Of a DNA stretch of 12,502 bases, positions 1 to 7,380 are shown piece by piece. The translations under genes were made by a program, and so were the position numbers. Source of the DNA: RGIG3009 sp045630765 (GTDB lineage: Bacteria; Bacillota; Clostridia; Oscillospirales; Acutalibacteraceae). Location: NCBI GenBank assembly GCA_045630765.1, contig JAZQTM010000050.1, positions 1-12,502 on the forward strand, in the 5' to 3' direction. The notes beneath the pieces are model-generated. The model did no database searches and had not been told where the DNA came from. It saw nothing but the letters and a program-made list of their open reading frames with translations. Every line of letters starts with the position of its first letter. Position 1 is the first letter of the stretch.

Positions 1-1
1 G

Positions 2-178
2 TATGCGTGGCTGTATATCCCGCTCGGTGTGATCTGTATGTTCCCGTGGAAGAACAAGATCAACTTATCGAAAGTCCCCGAATGGGTCGTGAACGGTGTA
101 TGTTTGATTCTCTTTGCGGTTTGCGTGGTGTTTATCATCGGTTCCACGTATAATCCGTTCATCTATTTTAGATTCTAA
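2..178 (+). CDS. MBOAT-family O-acyltransferase (AlgI-like), C-terminal fragment
   Basis: Only the last 58 codons are in the window; the gene begins upstream. The reading frame ends ...GSTYNPFIYFRF then TAA. A closing Asn-Pro-Phe-Ile-Tyr-Phe motif after a hydrophobic helix (about 18 residues, rich in V, I, F) is characteristic of AlgI/PatA-type membrane-bound O-acyltransferases, which pass acyl groups across the membrane to an extracellular glycan or polymer. A Trp-Lys-rich short loop separates this last helix from the preceding membrane segment. It converges with a teichoic-acid-like cluster, so an acetylated surface polymer is a plausible substrate, but that is inference from position. The catalytic His of the family would lie upstream and cannot be checked here. 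DltB, a related MBOAT, is the main alternative, but the ending fits AlgI better. Confidence 0.8.
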   Translation, partial: YAWLYIPLGVICMFPWKNKINLSKVPEWVVNGVCLILFAVCVVFIIGSTYNPFIYFRF

Positions 179-181
179 AAT

Positions 182-215
182 AAAAACTCCTTGCTGAAAA
201 AGCAAGGAGTTTTTT
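182..215. terminator. Bidirectional hairpin terminator after the MBOAT gene
   Basis: Perfect 10-bp stem ACTCCTTGCT (186-195) with AGCAAGGAGT (201-210), loop GAAAA. It is preceded by an A-tract (182-186) and followed by a T-tract (210-215), so it can end transcription in both directions. It starts a few bases after the MBOAT stop codon. Confidence 0.9.
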
Positions 216-223
216 GCGGCATG

Positions 224-253
224 AAAAAAGCGAGGGGGAACCCTCGCTTTTTT
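224..253. terminator. Bidirectional hairpin terminator after the YidC-sulfatase gene
   Basis: Perfect stem AAAAAAGCGAGGG (224-236) with CCCTCGCTTTTTT (241-253), four-base loop. It lies 7 bases beyond the stop of the minus-strand gene and back to back with the MBOAT terminator, so two hairpins insulate the convergent genes. The GCGAGGG stem core recurs in the terminator at 9265-9296. Confidence 0.9.
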
Positions 254-260
254 ATAGAAT

Positions 261-2978
261 TCAATTCGGGGGCAGGGTGGTTTTTTCCGTATAGAATACC
301 CAGTTGTTTTTGTCGCGAACGTCACCGGATACGCTTGCCCATTCAGAGGGTAAGAACTGGTTTCCGTTGTTCACGAAGATATCCCATTTATCGGAAACAA
401 TCACATACTGCTTTTCATCAATCTTGGAGGAGTCCACAATGGCGTTGCCGGTAAAGGGGTTTACCGGATTTTCCACAAGGCCTTCCAAAGAAAGCGCAGG
501 CACGTCGGCGTTTGTCATAAAGGTATCTACGGTGGTAAAGCCGCTTGCGTTAAAGTCTTTCACCAACAGCATTGCCTGATAGAAGTAAATGTTGTGCATT
601 CCCCGCACATCGCTGTCGAAGGTCTTCAGATCGCGACCGTGGTCGGATACCACGATGATACGGGTGTTATCGTACACACCCAACTCACGCAGTTCATCAA
701 ACCAGTTGCCCAGTTGAATCAATGCCGCCATATTAGCTTGATAGTGGGATATGGCGAGTTCTGATTTCAGCAACACGGATTTTCCGTTGGCGGTGATGGT
801 CTTGCCCTCGGCGGGATAGTAGGCGCTGTTGTCCACGTTGGAGGACGGTACGAAATCGGGCTCTTGCAACAGCGTCGGTTCGTGCGTGATGTTTGAACGC
901 AAGAACGTATAGGTTCCCTTTTCCTGACTCGTGACGTCGGTCATGGTTGACAGGTTTTCCAAAACGTAATACGCGTTCATAAAGGACTGGTTAACGCCGT
1001 CCGTATTCGTAACAGTGCCCTTGCGGGTGACGGCGCGATAGGTGCCGTCGTTGTAGACGGGTGATTGCAGAGAAACGGGAAGCGTCTTCATCAAGGAGAA
1101 CAAGAAGAAATTGCGTTTGCGTGTCGTGACGGCGTTTACAAGACTCTGTTTGCTGTTAAACTTACCGTCGGCAAGGTGTGCGCTGACACCGGGCATATCC
1201 TTGAAGATGTCCAGATTCGGGATCCAGCGATAACCGGCGTAAGAGGGATCAATAAGGCTGACGTCGTAGCCGGCTTGAGAGAACAGGGTGGGGACAACTT
1301 TCAACGATTCGTTATGCTTACTTGCGAGCGTTTCGGTATTTCTTAAGTTTAACTCGACCGGCGTATAGTCGTAGCCGCCGTACAGCGACGGAGTAGCGAA
1401 ATTGGTAAAGCCGCCGTAAGATAAGGTGTTTTCGTAGAAGGTAAAGCCGTCAAACTGTTTTAGCAGTGTGGGGTTCTCTTCCATCAGATACGGGACGAAC
1501 GCGCTGATTGCGCGATCCAGCATAATGACGACCACGTTTTGCCCGTTATCGCTGAGCGGGATGAAGGTGGTTGATTCGCCGCTGCTTTGTATCTGCACCT
1601 TGGTTTGAGAGGTTTCTTTTACGGTTTTGGCGATGTTGATGGTGCTCATACCGCTAAGAGCGATGGCACCGACCAGCAAAACCGCGGTGAGGCGCTTGGG
1701 TACTTTTGTCACCAGCAGGTAGAGGATGACGAACACGGCGATTACCACACCGGCGTTGATCAGATGCTCCGAAACGGAGAAGGCAAAACCATCGTTATAC
1801 GCAAGGTCGGGTGACAAAATGCCGAGCTTGGTGCCGAAGAACATATAGTTGACCAGCATAACACCGCTTAAGCTCCATACCAAGCGTTCAATGATCACCT
1901 TGCCCTTGGGGTTTGCCAGCCAGTAGAACACGCTCAACCATACTAAGAACGTGCCCGCCGCAATGCACAGGGAGTACACGATATACCACACGGGCTCATA
2001 GAAATAGGCGGGATAGATGTATTCCTGTACGGAGGCGGAAATATAGGTGGAGGGAATCAGCAAGCCCACCAAAGCCGTCAGGAACAGACCGCCGCTGATA
2101 AACAGCGCTTTGTTGGGGGTTGCTTGCGATGCCTTGGGTTTGGGTAAGGGCAACTTTTTGAGCAACGGTAAGATCCAGGGCAGTTGTGCGACAATTCCCA
2201 AAGCGATCATAAAAGCGGAGCGCCAGAAGCCGTCCATCAAAATACCGGCAGCGACCGCGCCGACACCCAACACGCCAAGCAGGATCTGCAAGACCAGTTT
2301 GGGGTTTTTCATACGGTAGAACAACGTTTTTATCAGAGAGAACAGGTTGTTCAGTGTCCAGTAAAACACCAAAGCGGAGGGGGAGTTGTATAAGAATACC
2401 AAGAAGAACGCTGCCATACCGTACAACTGGATCTTGGTTTTCAGCGGGAAGCCCTTCAAATACAAAGAGCTGGAAATGACGTTGACCAAGGTCATAATAA
2501 CGGGCAGCAGATTGATGGAAAAGCCGCCGATGACGAGCAAACCGTCCGGTGCGCTCAAATCAGCGATCGGACCGAAGGAGGCGCCGGTAAAGGCATCCAC
2601 ACCGGACAAGAACTGATACGCTGCCATAAAGAAGGGGATCTCTAACAGCAACGAAACCGATCCGCTGAGAACGGAGAGCGGGTTGTAGTTGTTCTGCCGA
2701 TAGTATGTTTGCAAAATCATCATTCGCTCGTCGCCCGAGAAGGTCTTTTTGATATGGGCGACAACGTCTTTGAGTTTGTTTTCGGTATCTCTTGCTTCCA
2801 CCTGAATGGCGTCTGCACGACGATAAAGCGGAAGGGCAAGGACGTTCATTGCCAAGCTCAAAACAATAACGGACAGACCGGGATTTTCGATCACGGTGAG
2901 CGCTGCGGAGAAAATGACTTCAAAGATCAGCTTGAGCGGCCCGATAAGCAGAGTGCCTAACATCTCAAAAAAGGTCAT
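261..2978 (-). CDS. YidC/Oxa1-like membrane domain fused to extracellular sulfatase/phosphoglycerol-transferase-type domain
   Basis: A 905-residue two-domain protein. Residues about 8-222 follow the YidC/Oxa1 order: amphipathic N-terminal helix, TM1 (34-52), charged cytoplasmic hairpin (53-95), NPL then a TM2 with EIPFFMAAY (113-121), TM3 (148-172), and TM4-5 with YNSPSALVFYWTLNNLFSL (197-215). About seven further hydrophobic segments (228-450) follow. That odd number would put the C-terminus outside. Residues 478-905 resemble the alkaline-phosphatase/sulfatase superfamily: NVVVIMLD with probable metal ligand D488, a candidate nucleophile T529 in FATPSLYGG, and the metal motif SDHG (778-781). 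Family members include LtaS and phosphoethanolamine transferases, which move phospho-alcohol groups outside the cell. The substrate is unknown. The conserved groove Arg of insertases appears to be Asn (N45). The start overlaps the upstream gene's stop as ATGA, suggesting translational coupling. Both domain assignments are firm; the function of the fusion is inference. Confidence 0.85.
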   Translation of the reverse strand: MTFFEMLGTLLIGPLKLIFEVIFSAALTVIENPGLSVIVLSLAMNVLALPLYRRADAIQVEARDTENKLKDVVAHIKKTFSGDERMMILQTYYRQNNYNPLSVLSGSVSLLLEIPFFMAAYQFLSGVDAFTGASFGPIADLSAPDGLLVIGGFSINLLPVIMTLVNVISSSLYLKGFPLKTKIQLYGMAAFFLVFLYNSPSALVFYWTLNNLFSLIKTLFYRMKNPKLVLQILLGVLGVGAVAAGILMDGFWRSAFMIALGIVAQLPWILPLLKKLPLPKPKASQATPNKALFISGGLFLTALVGLLIPSTYISASVQEYIYPAYFYEPVWYIVYSLCIAAGTFLVWLSVFYWLANPKGKVIIERLVWSLSGVMLVNYMFFGTKLGILSPDLAYNDGFAFSVSEHLINAGVVIAVFVILYLLVTKVPKRLTAVLLVGAIALSGMSTINIAKTVKETSQTKVQIQSSGESTTFIPLSDNGQNVVVIMLDRAISAFVPYLMEENPTLLKQFDGFTFYENTLSYGGFTNFATPSLYGGYDYTPVELNLRNTETLASKHNESLKVVPTLFSQAGYDVSLIDPSYAGYRWIPNLDIFKDMPGVSAHLADGKFNSKQSLVNAVTTRKRNFFLFSLMKTLPVSLQSPVYNDGTYRAVTRKGTVTNTDGVNQSFMNAYYVLENLSTMTDVTSQEKGTYTFLRSNITHEPTLLQEPDFVPSSNVDNSAYYPAEGKTITANGKSVLLKSELAISHYQANMAALIQLGNWFDELRELGVYDNTRIIVVSDHGRDLKTFDSDVRGMHNIYFYQAMLLVKDFNASGFTTVDTFMTNADVPALSLEGLVENPVNPFTGNAIVDSSKIDEKQYVIVSDKWDIFVNNGNQFLPSEWASVSGDVRDKNNWVFYTEKTTLPPN

Positions 2979-4222
2979 TTAGCAACACTCCCTTCGTTTT
3001 TCGTTTCGGTCAGCGATGCGTATTTCGCCATCAGGTAATCGGCGGCACGCACCGCGCCTTCGCCCGGATTTGCCCAGGTTTCATTACGTACTTCTTGACG
3101 TCCTTTGGCGTAGCGGGGATCTTCCAGACACGCATCGATGAGTTCTTTGATGTTGTCCAAGTTTTCCATATTCAACTCTTGACCGATGCGGGGCAGAGCC
3201 GAGAACGTCCACAGACGGTGATCCAAGAACCACGCGTCGTAGGGTGCCAAATTGAAGTTCGGGTCGGTGTAGATCACCGGTTTGTCGTAAATCAACGAGA
3301 AGTCAAACACAACACCGGAGAAATCCGAGATGAGGATATCGCTGCGGCGTAACACCTCAAAATTATCCGTGTCGCGGTTCCATTCCAACTGATCGGATTC
3401 CGGATAGTCAGCCATCAGCTTATCCAGCATCTCTTTTTCGGATGCAAAGGATTGCGGGTGCGGACGAATGATCACGTGATAGCCGGTTTCCAACAGCTTG
3501 TCGATGATCTTACCGCCGTGAATGTTGAAAATAGCACTCGGACCCCAAGTCGGGGCAAGAAGAACGGTGCGGGGATGCTCCGGAGCGGGTCCGGTGGCGG
3601 CAAGACGGGTTGCCATCTCATCCATAAAGGGGATACCCACCATAACGAGTTCTTTTTGCGGCAGATCACGCTTTTCTTCCAGTTGGCGGATGTCCCGCTC
3701 CTGATGGTCACCGGCGATCATCAGCGCATCGTAGTAGTCGATACCAAACATACGGTAACGGGTAACTTCGCCCGCCGTATGGAAAATGTGAACGTAGTAA
3801 TCCACGTTTTTAGACCGTTTCCACTGGTAAACGTCCAGTCCGGGGGTGGTGGAGAACAGAATGGTGGCGTTGAGAAAGTTCAGCTTGGAAAACGCTTTGT
3901 TTCCCGCGCCGATGAATTCTCCGCGCACGTGCTCGTACGGGTTGTTAAGACCCGGATCGTCGGGGGAGGCGGTCATATAGAGAACATCCATACCGCGACG
4001 GTCAAGTTCCCGACAAATGGGATCAAACACAGACCAGTAGCGCTTATCGTCAGAGAAGATTGCGATCGGTATTTTCTTTTCGCTGATTTGGGCTTTTCCG
4101 CCGCTTGCGGCAAAACGCAGTTTGATAAACAGCATCCGCAGCGAATAAACGGCGGCGCCGATCAAACCGAGCAGCACCGTAAAGAGCATACTGCCTGTTC
4201 CGGGATCAATGTACAAAAGCAT
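2975..4222 (-). CDS. CDP-glycerol glycerophosphotransferase family protein (TagB/TagF-like)
   Basis: 415 residues. Enzymes of this family add glycerol-phosphate or ribitol-phosphate units from a CDP-activated donor to a growing teichoic-acid-type chain at the inner membrane face. The C-terminal half shows the family pattern: LLAPTWG (221-227), VIIRPHP (250-256) with the conserved Arg and His, and ILISDFSGVVFDFSLIYDKPVIY (296-318) with the conserved Ser-Asp. The N-terminus has one membrane segment (about 10-34) beginning YIDPGTGSMLF, so the protein is probably membrane-anchored, unlike the peripheral TagF. Its start has a good ribosome site (GGGGAGG at about 4228-4234). It shares an ATGA overlap with the YidC-sulfatase gene, so the two are likely made together. 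Donor and acceptor cannot be read from sequence. Single-transfer (TagB-like) and polymerising (TagF-like) roles are both open. Confidence 0.88.
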   Translation of the reverse strand: MLLYIDPGTGSMLFTVLLGLIGAAVYSLRMLFIKLRFAASGGKAQISEKKIPIAIFSDDKRYWSVFDPICRELDRRGMDVLYMTASPDDPGLNNPYEHVRGEFIGAGNKAFSKLNFLNATILFSTTPGLDVYQWKRSKNVDYYVHIFHTAGEVTRYRMFGIDYYDALMIAGDHQERDIRQLEEKRDLPQKELVMVGIPFMDEMATRLAATGPAPEHPRTVLLAPTWGPSAIFNIHGGKIIDKLLETGYHVIIRPHPQSFASEKEMLDKLMADYPESDQLEWNRDTDNFEVLRRSDILISDFSGVVFDFSLIYDKPVIYTDPNFNLAPYDAWFLDHRLWTFSALPRIGQELNMENLDNIKELIDACLEDPRYAKGRQEVRNETWANPGEGAVRAADYLMAKYASLTETKNEGSVAK

Positions 4223-4251
4223 AGAGGAACCTCCCCGTATAAAATGTTACG

Positions 4252-4294
4252 AACGATAAAAAAGAGCGCGTGACCGTCGCTCTTTTTTATCGTT
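4252..4294. terminator. Long A/T-flanked hairpin between carrier gene and glycerophosphotransferase gene
   Basis: Perfect 17-bp stem AACGATAAAAAAGAGCG (4252-4268) with CGCTCTTTTTTATCGTT (4278-4294), loop of nine. The A6/T6 runs are inside the stem, giving a terminator shape in both directions. It lies in the only sizeable gap of the four-gene cluster, so it probably attenuates or ends the upstream transcript. No convincing promoter is visible between it and the start at 4222. Confidence 0.75.
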
Positions 4295-4307
4295 ATGAAT
4301 GGTTTGA

Positions 4308-5606
4308 TTACAGTTTTTTCATTTTCATTTTGCGTGCGATCAGGGTGAGCACCAACAACAGGATATACAGACAGCCGATGGTGACAAAGATCGCACCCCA
4401 GCCGAAACGCTCACGCACAAAGCCAAACACGGAGGCTTGGATGGCGGCGCCCATATATACAGCCCAGTCAAGCACGCCGACGACGGTGGAGGACAGAGCA
4501 CGACCGCCCATATCGCCCGCAATCGCCCAAATAACGCCGGTTACCATACTGAAAACACCCACGACAAACAGCATCGCGGTGGCAGGTGCTTGCGTTTTGA
4601 ACAACGGGAAGCAGATCATACCGATAAACGCTACCACGGATGCCAAGATCAGCATCGGTTCGCGTTTGCCCTTGAAGATTTTATCCGTTATGAAGGGGAA
4701 CACAAACATCGCACAGGCTTGTCCCAAAGGCAACATGATATAGGTGAACATATCGTCTTTGAGCGTTAATCCCAGCGATTCCGTGAAATAGGTGGGGATC
4801 CACGTCAGCAAACCGTAACGACCGATGCCGGCGATTGCCGAGATCAAGCAGAACATAATGACCTTGGGTTCGCTGAATAACAGTTTGTAGGGGTAGAAGA
4901 AGCCGCGTTTCGCAAGCTCCGATTCCATTGCGGCATCGGCTTCGTCCAAAGACTTGTCCGCTTCCTCAAAAGGAGCAAGTCCCACATCTTCGGGCTTTTC
5001 CTTGAAGAAGAAAATGAAGGCGATCAGGATCAATACCATAGGAATGATGGGGAAACGGAAACCCGCACGCCACGTCCATTCCGGATTTAAGAGCAAGCAC
5101 CAGTTAACAGTTAAATACGTTACTGCCTGGGCAACGCCGGAGAAGGCGGTGGCAAGGCCGGAAGCAAAGCCGCGTTTTTCCTTGGGCCACCATTTGTTGA
5201 TAACGCCCACGCCGTTTGCCCATACCATTGCTTGGCAGAAACCGTTGAGCCCCCACAGAACGGCGATTACCCACAAATTGCTTTGGAAGGAGATCGCAAC
5301 GTTCAAAACGGCAGAGGATACAACGCCGAAGATCATCAGCTTTTTATAGCCGAAGCGGGAGCCGAGGCGACCGCTGACCAGCTGACCGAAAGCGTAGCAC
5401 CAGAACAGCGCGGAAGACACAACACCCAACGTGCCGAGATCGGACTGGAATTCCTGTTTCATCAACGGCAATACCAAGTTGATGTTTTGGCGACCGTTAT
5501 AGAAGAACAGGTAGGTGAAACCGAAGCTGAGCAACATCAGCCACGCGTATTTTTTGAATTTGCGGAATTGTTCGGCAGTATAACCGTACGTGTGTTTTTC
5601 AGTCAT
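4308..5606 (-). CDS. MFS transporter of the organophosphate:phosphate antiporter type (GlpT/UhpT-like)
   Basis: 432 residues with about 12 hydrophobic segments and a central charged loop (202-235), the usual MFS layout and length. The pattern matches the OPA group that exchanges phosphorylated small molecules for inorganic phosphate. YNGRQN (36-41) in TM1 aligns with the GlpT segment holding Arg45. GRYGLLTWIPTYF (262-274) aligns with the GlpT segment holding Arg269. R39 and R263 are therefore the probable phosphate-binding pair. GSRFGYKK (82-89) is the loop 2-3 MFS signature. The gene starts 19 bases after the nucleotidyltransferase stop, with ribosome site GGGGGGA, so the two form one unit: uptake of an organophosphate followed by nucleotide activation fits. 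The exact substrate (glycerol phosphate, phosphocholine, a sugar phosphate or other) is not determinable. Confidence 0.85.
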   Translation of the reverse strand: MTEKHTYGYTAEQFRKFKKYAWLMLLSFGFTYLFFYNGRQNINLVLPLMKQEFQSDLGTLGVVSSALFWCYAFGQLVSGRLGSRFGYKKLMIFGVVSSAVLNVAISFQSNLWVIAVLWGLNGFCQAMVWANGVGVINKWWPKEKRGFASGLATAFSGVAQAVTYLTVNWCLLLNPEWTWRAGFRFPIIPMVLILIAFIFFFKEKPEDVGLAPFEEADKSLDEADAAMESELAKRGFFYPYKLLFSEPKVIMFCLISAIAGIGRYGLLTWIPTYFTESLGLTLKDDMFTYIMLPLGQACAMFVFPFITDKIFKGKREPMLILASVVAFIGMICFPLFKTQAPATAMLFVVGVFSMVTGVIWAIAGDMGGRALSSTVVGVLDWAVYMGAAIQASVFGFVRERFGWGAIFVTIGCLYILLLVLTLIARKMKMKKL

Positions 5607-5625
5607 AGTTTATCCCCCCGAACGA

Positions 5626-6366
5626 TTAGGCGAAGAATTTAGCGTCGGCTTCGTCAAAAGGCAAGATCTCGGCGGTGACGCGAGCGTGGTCATCCAAATT
5701 GTCGATCTCGTCGATGTAGTAGTCGTCGTACGAGAAGGCGCGAACGTTCAAATCAGCGAAAATCTCGTTGAGAGCGTTTTCCGCGTAGCATTTGTTTTCG
5801 CCCTTTTCGATGAACTCGACTACCTTGGCGATCCAAGCGGCAGCGGTGGTTTTTTCCATCTTGTAGAACGGCTGGAACGCATAGCAATCCTCGTCAAAAA
5901 TGTGAATGGAAACTTCCAGTAACTTGCCGTCTTTCACTCTACCCTTGAAATCCTTTTCGGGGAGCGCTTTTGTGAAGTTGACGGTGCCGGTGTTTTTCTC
6001 GTCACTTGCCAACACGTCGTGGAGAAGTTTGCGGTTGAACACCAAGTCGCCGTGGAAGAACAACAGATCGTCGTTCATATACTCACGCGCCAGGTACATC
6101 GAATAGATATAGTTGGTCTGATCATAAATATCGTTGCGTACAAACGTGAAGTTCAGTTCGGGGAAATCCGCCGCTTCGCCTTTGAGCTGATCCTCAAAGG
6201 GGCCCGTGGTGATGATGAAATCCGTGATACCTTCTGCACTGAGCAAGCGGATCTGACGGTGAAAAATGGTTTCGCCGTTTTTCAGAGGCGCCATTGACTT
6301 GTGGTGGTTCTTTGTGAAATCGCCCATGCGATTACCCAAACCGGAGTTAAAAATAACTGCTTTCAT
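5626..6366 (-). CDS. LicC-like sugar/alcohol-phosphate nucleotidyltransferase
   Basis: 246 residues, length typical of LicC-type enzymes that join CTP to phosphocholine or related alcohol phosphates. The fold starts MKAVIFNSGLGNRM (1-14), a variant of the nucleotide-binding G-x-G-x-R loop, with K23 at the usual catalytic-lysine position. NDIYDQTNYIYSMYLA (78-93) closely resembles the LicC substrate loop, GDLVF (106-110) carries the metal-binding Asp, and ED/ID acidic residues near 219-222 could hold the second metal. The first loop reads NSG where the family usually has AAG. It is first in the cluster, with an AGGAGGA ribosome site and its own promoter. It would supply the activated alcohol phosphate used by the downstream enzymes. 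CTP specificity and the alcohol are inferred, and a sugar-phosphate nucleotidyltransferase role is possible. Confidence 0.8.
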   Translation of the reverse strand: MKAVIFNSGLGNRMGDFTKNHHKSMAPLKNGETIFHRQIRLLSAEGITDFIITTGPFEDQLKGEAADFPELNFTFVRNDIYDQTNYIYSMYLAREYMNDDLLFFHGDLVFNRKLLHDVLASDEKNTGTVNFTKALPEKDFKGRVKDGKLLEVSIHIFDEDCYAFQPFYKMEKTTAAAWIAKVVEFIEKGENKCYAENALNEIFADLNVRAFSYDDYYIDEIDNLDDHARVTAEILPFDEADAKFFA

Positions 6367-6421
6367 AGTAATGTTCCTCCTGCTGTGTTTATTTTATTAA
6401 AATGTCCAAGATACCTATCTT

Positions 6422-6449
6422 ATTATACCAAATAAAATGAAAAAGTCAA
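6422..6449 (-). promoter_or_regulatory. Sigma-A-type promoter for the nucleotidyltransferase-led cluster
   Basis: Read on the minus strand: -35 TTGACT (6449-6444), 16-bp spacer, perfect -10 TATAAT (6427-6422). Predicted start near 6415, giving a leader of about 48 bases with AGGAGGA before the ATG at 6366. It begins only 8 bases beyond the araC-type gene's stop, so the cluster can be transcribed independently of that gene. Confidence 0.8.
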
Positions 6450-6456
6450 ATTTCCG

Positions 6457-7329
6457 TCACGTTTTTACAACGAGATCGGTTTGTTTGACCAGTGTTTTGA
6501 ATTCTCGGGGTGTCATTTTTTTGTAGCGCTTAAAGGTTTTGGCAAAATAACTCAAATCGTTAAACCCGTTACGGAAGGCGGCTTCGGTAATGCTTGTACC
6601 GTTTTTGGCGATGTCGTAACAGGCGTGCTCGATGCGTTGCTCGTTGATATATTGTGTGATGGTTTGACCGGTTACGTGCTTGAAGATCTTGCAAAGATAC
6701 TTGAAATTCAAATTAGAAATTTGAGAGAGTTTTTGCGAGCTGATGGGTTCTTTGAAATGGAGATTTATCCAATCCAAGACCGATCCGATCAGTTCGATCT
6801 GCCGATTGGATTGCGCGTGGTCGGAGGAGAGATACGCTTGCTCATACATCTGCGAAATCAGGGTGAACAGCAACCCGTACACCGACAATTCGTAATAAGG
6901 TTTTGCGCCGTTCATAGCGGCAAACAGCGCGGTTGCCGTGCGGTATACGTCCCCGTCTTTTGGAGAAAGAACGCTTTTGACGGTGACTTTGGACTGTATC
7001 ATCGGAGAAATAAACGGTTTGGCAGGACCGTCTTGCTGCGGCAACAGCATATTCAGATCCACCACGACGCACTCGTAAACACAGTCGTTCGGTTGCCCGC
7101 GATGCAGACAACCACATTCGACAAAGACGATATCGTCTTTTTGGAGAGGAATTTCTACGTTGTTCAAATAGACGGTAAACGTCCCCGATAAAATGCGTAT
7201 CATTTCAAATTCCCGATGCCAGTGCGCGTGCATAACGTAGCGGGGGTGCGCCTTGTCCACGTAATAGTACTCGATGGGAAACGCGGCGGTGCCGTGTTTG
7301 CGTTTCTCCATATAATTCATATAGTCCAT
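6457..7329 (-). CDS. AraC-family transcriptional regulator with N-terminal cupin sensor
   Basis: 290 residues from the preferred start. The N-terminal part has the AraC cupin pattern: HAHWHREFEMIRILSG, then LNN...IPLQKDDIVFV and a late CLHRG. It probably binds a sugar or related effector. The C-terminal ~100 residues hold two helix-turn-helix units (around ISSQKLSQISNLNFKYLCKIFK and ITEAAFRNGFNDLSYFAKTFKR), ending in the typical Tyr-Lys-Lys-Met-Thr-Pro-Arg-Glu-Phe signature. An ATG four codons upstream (7341) is less likely, because AGGTG at 7334-7338 lies just before the 7329 ATG and would be inside the longer frame. It is divergent from fucI and separated by overlapping promoters with a dyad, so regulation of fucI and of itself is the natural reading. 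Lack of a terminator before the next gene leaves partial read-through possible. Confidence 0.88.
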   Translation of the reverse strand: MDYMNYMEKRKHGTAAFPIEYYYVDKAHPRYVMHAHWHREFEMIRILSGTFTVYLNNVEIPLQKDDIVFVECGCLHRGQPNDCVYECVVVDLNMLLPQQDGPAKPFISPMIQSKVTVKSVLSPKDGDVYRTATALFAAMNGAKPYYELSVYGLLFTLISQMYEQAYLSSDHAQSNRQIELIGSVLDWINLHFKEPISSQKLSQISNLNFKYLCKIFKHVTGQTITQYINEQRIEHACYDIAKNGTSITEAAFRNGFNDLSYFAKTFKRYKKMTPREFKTLVKQTDLVVKT

Positions 7330-7380
7330 AGAACACCTCAAAAGTGAATATCGTCATAGTTTCGGGTGAAAATCGTAAGA

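Noticed and set aside
3452..4273. A 273-codon plus-strand open frame antisense to the glycerophosphotransferase gene
   Set aside because: Low-complexity V/R/H-rich translation with no family resemblance; the opposite strand encodes an unmistakable enzyme over the same bases.
6481..7191. A 236-codon plus-strand open frame opposite the AraC-family gene
   Set aside because: Shadow of the AraC reading frame; no domain and no promoter on that strand.
7330..7341. Upstream ATG for the AraC-family gene (four extra residues)
   Set aside because: The AGGTG ribosome site is inside these codons and fits the ATG at 7329.
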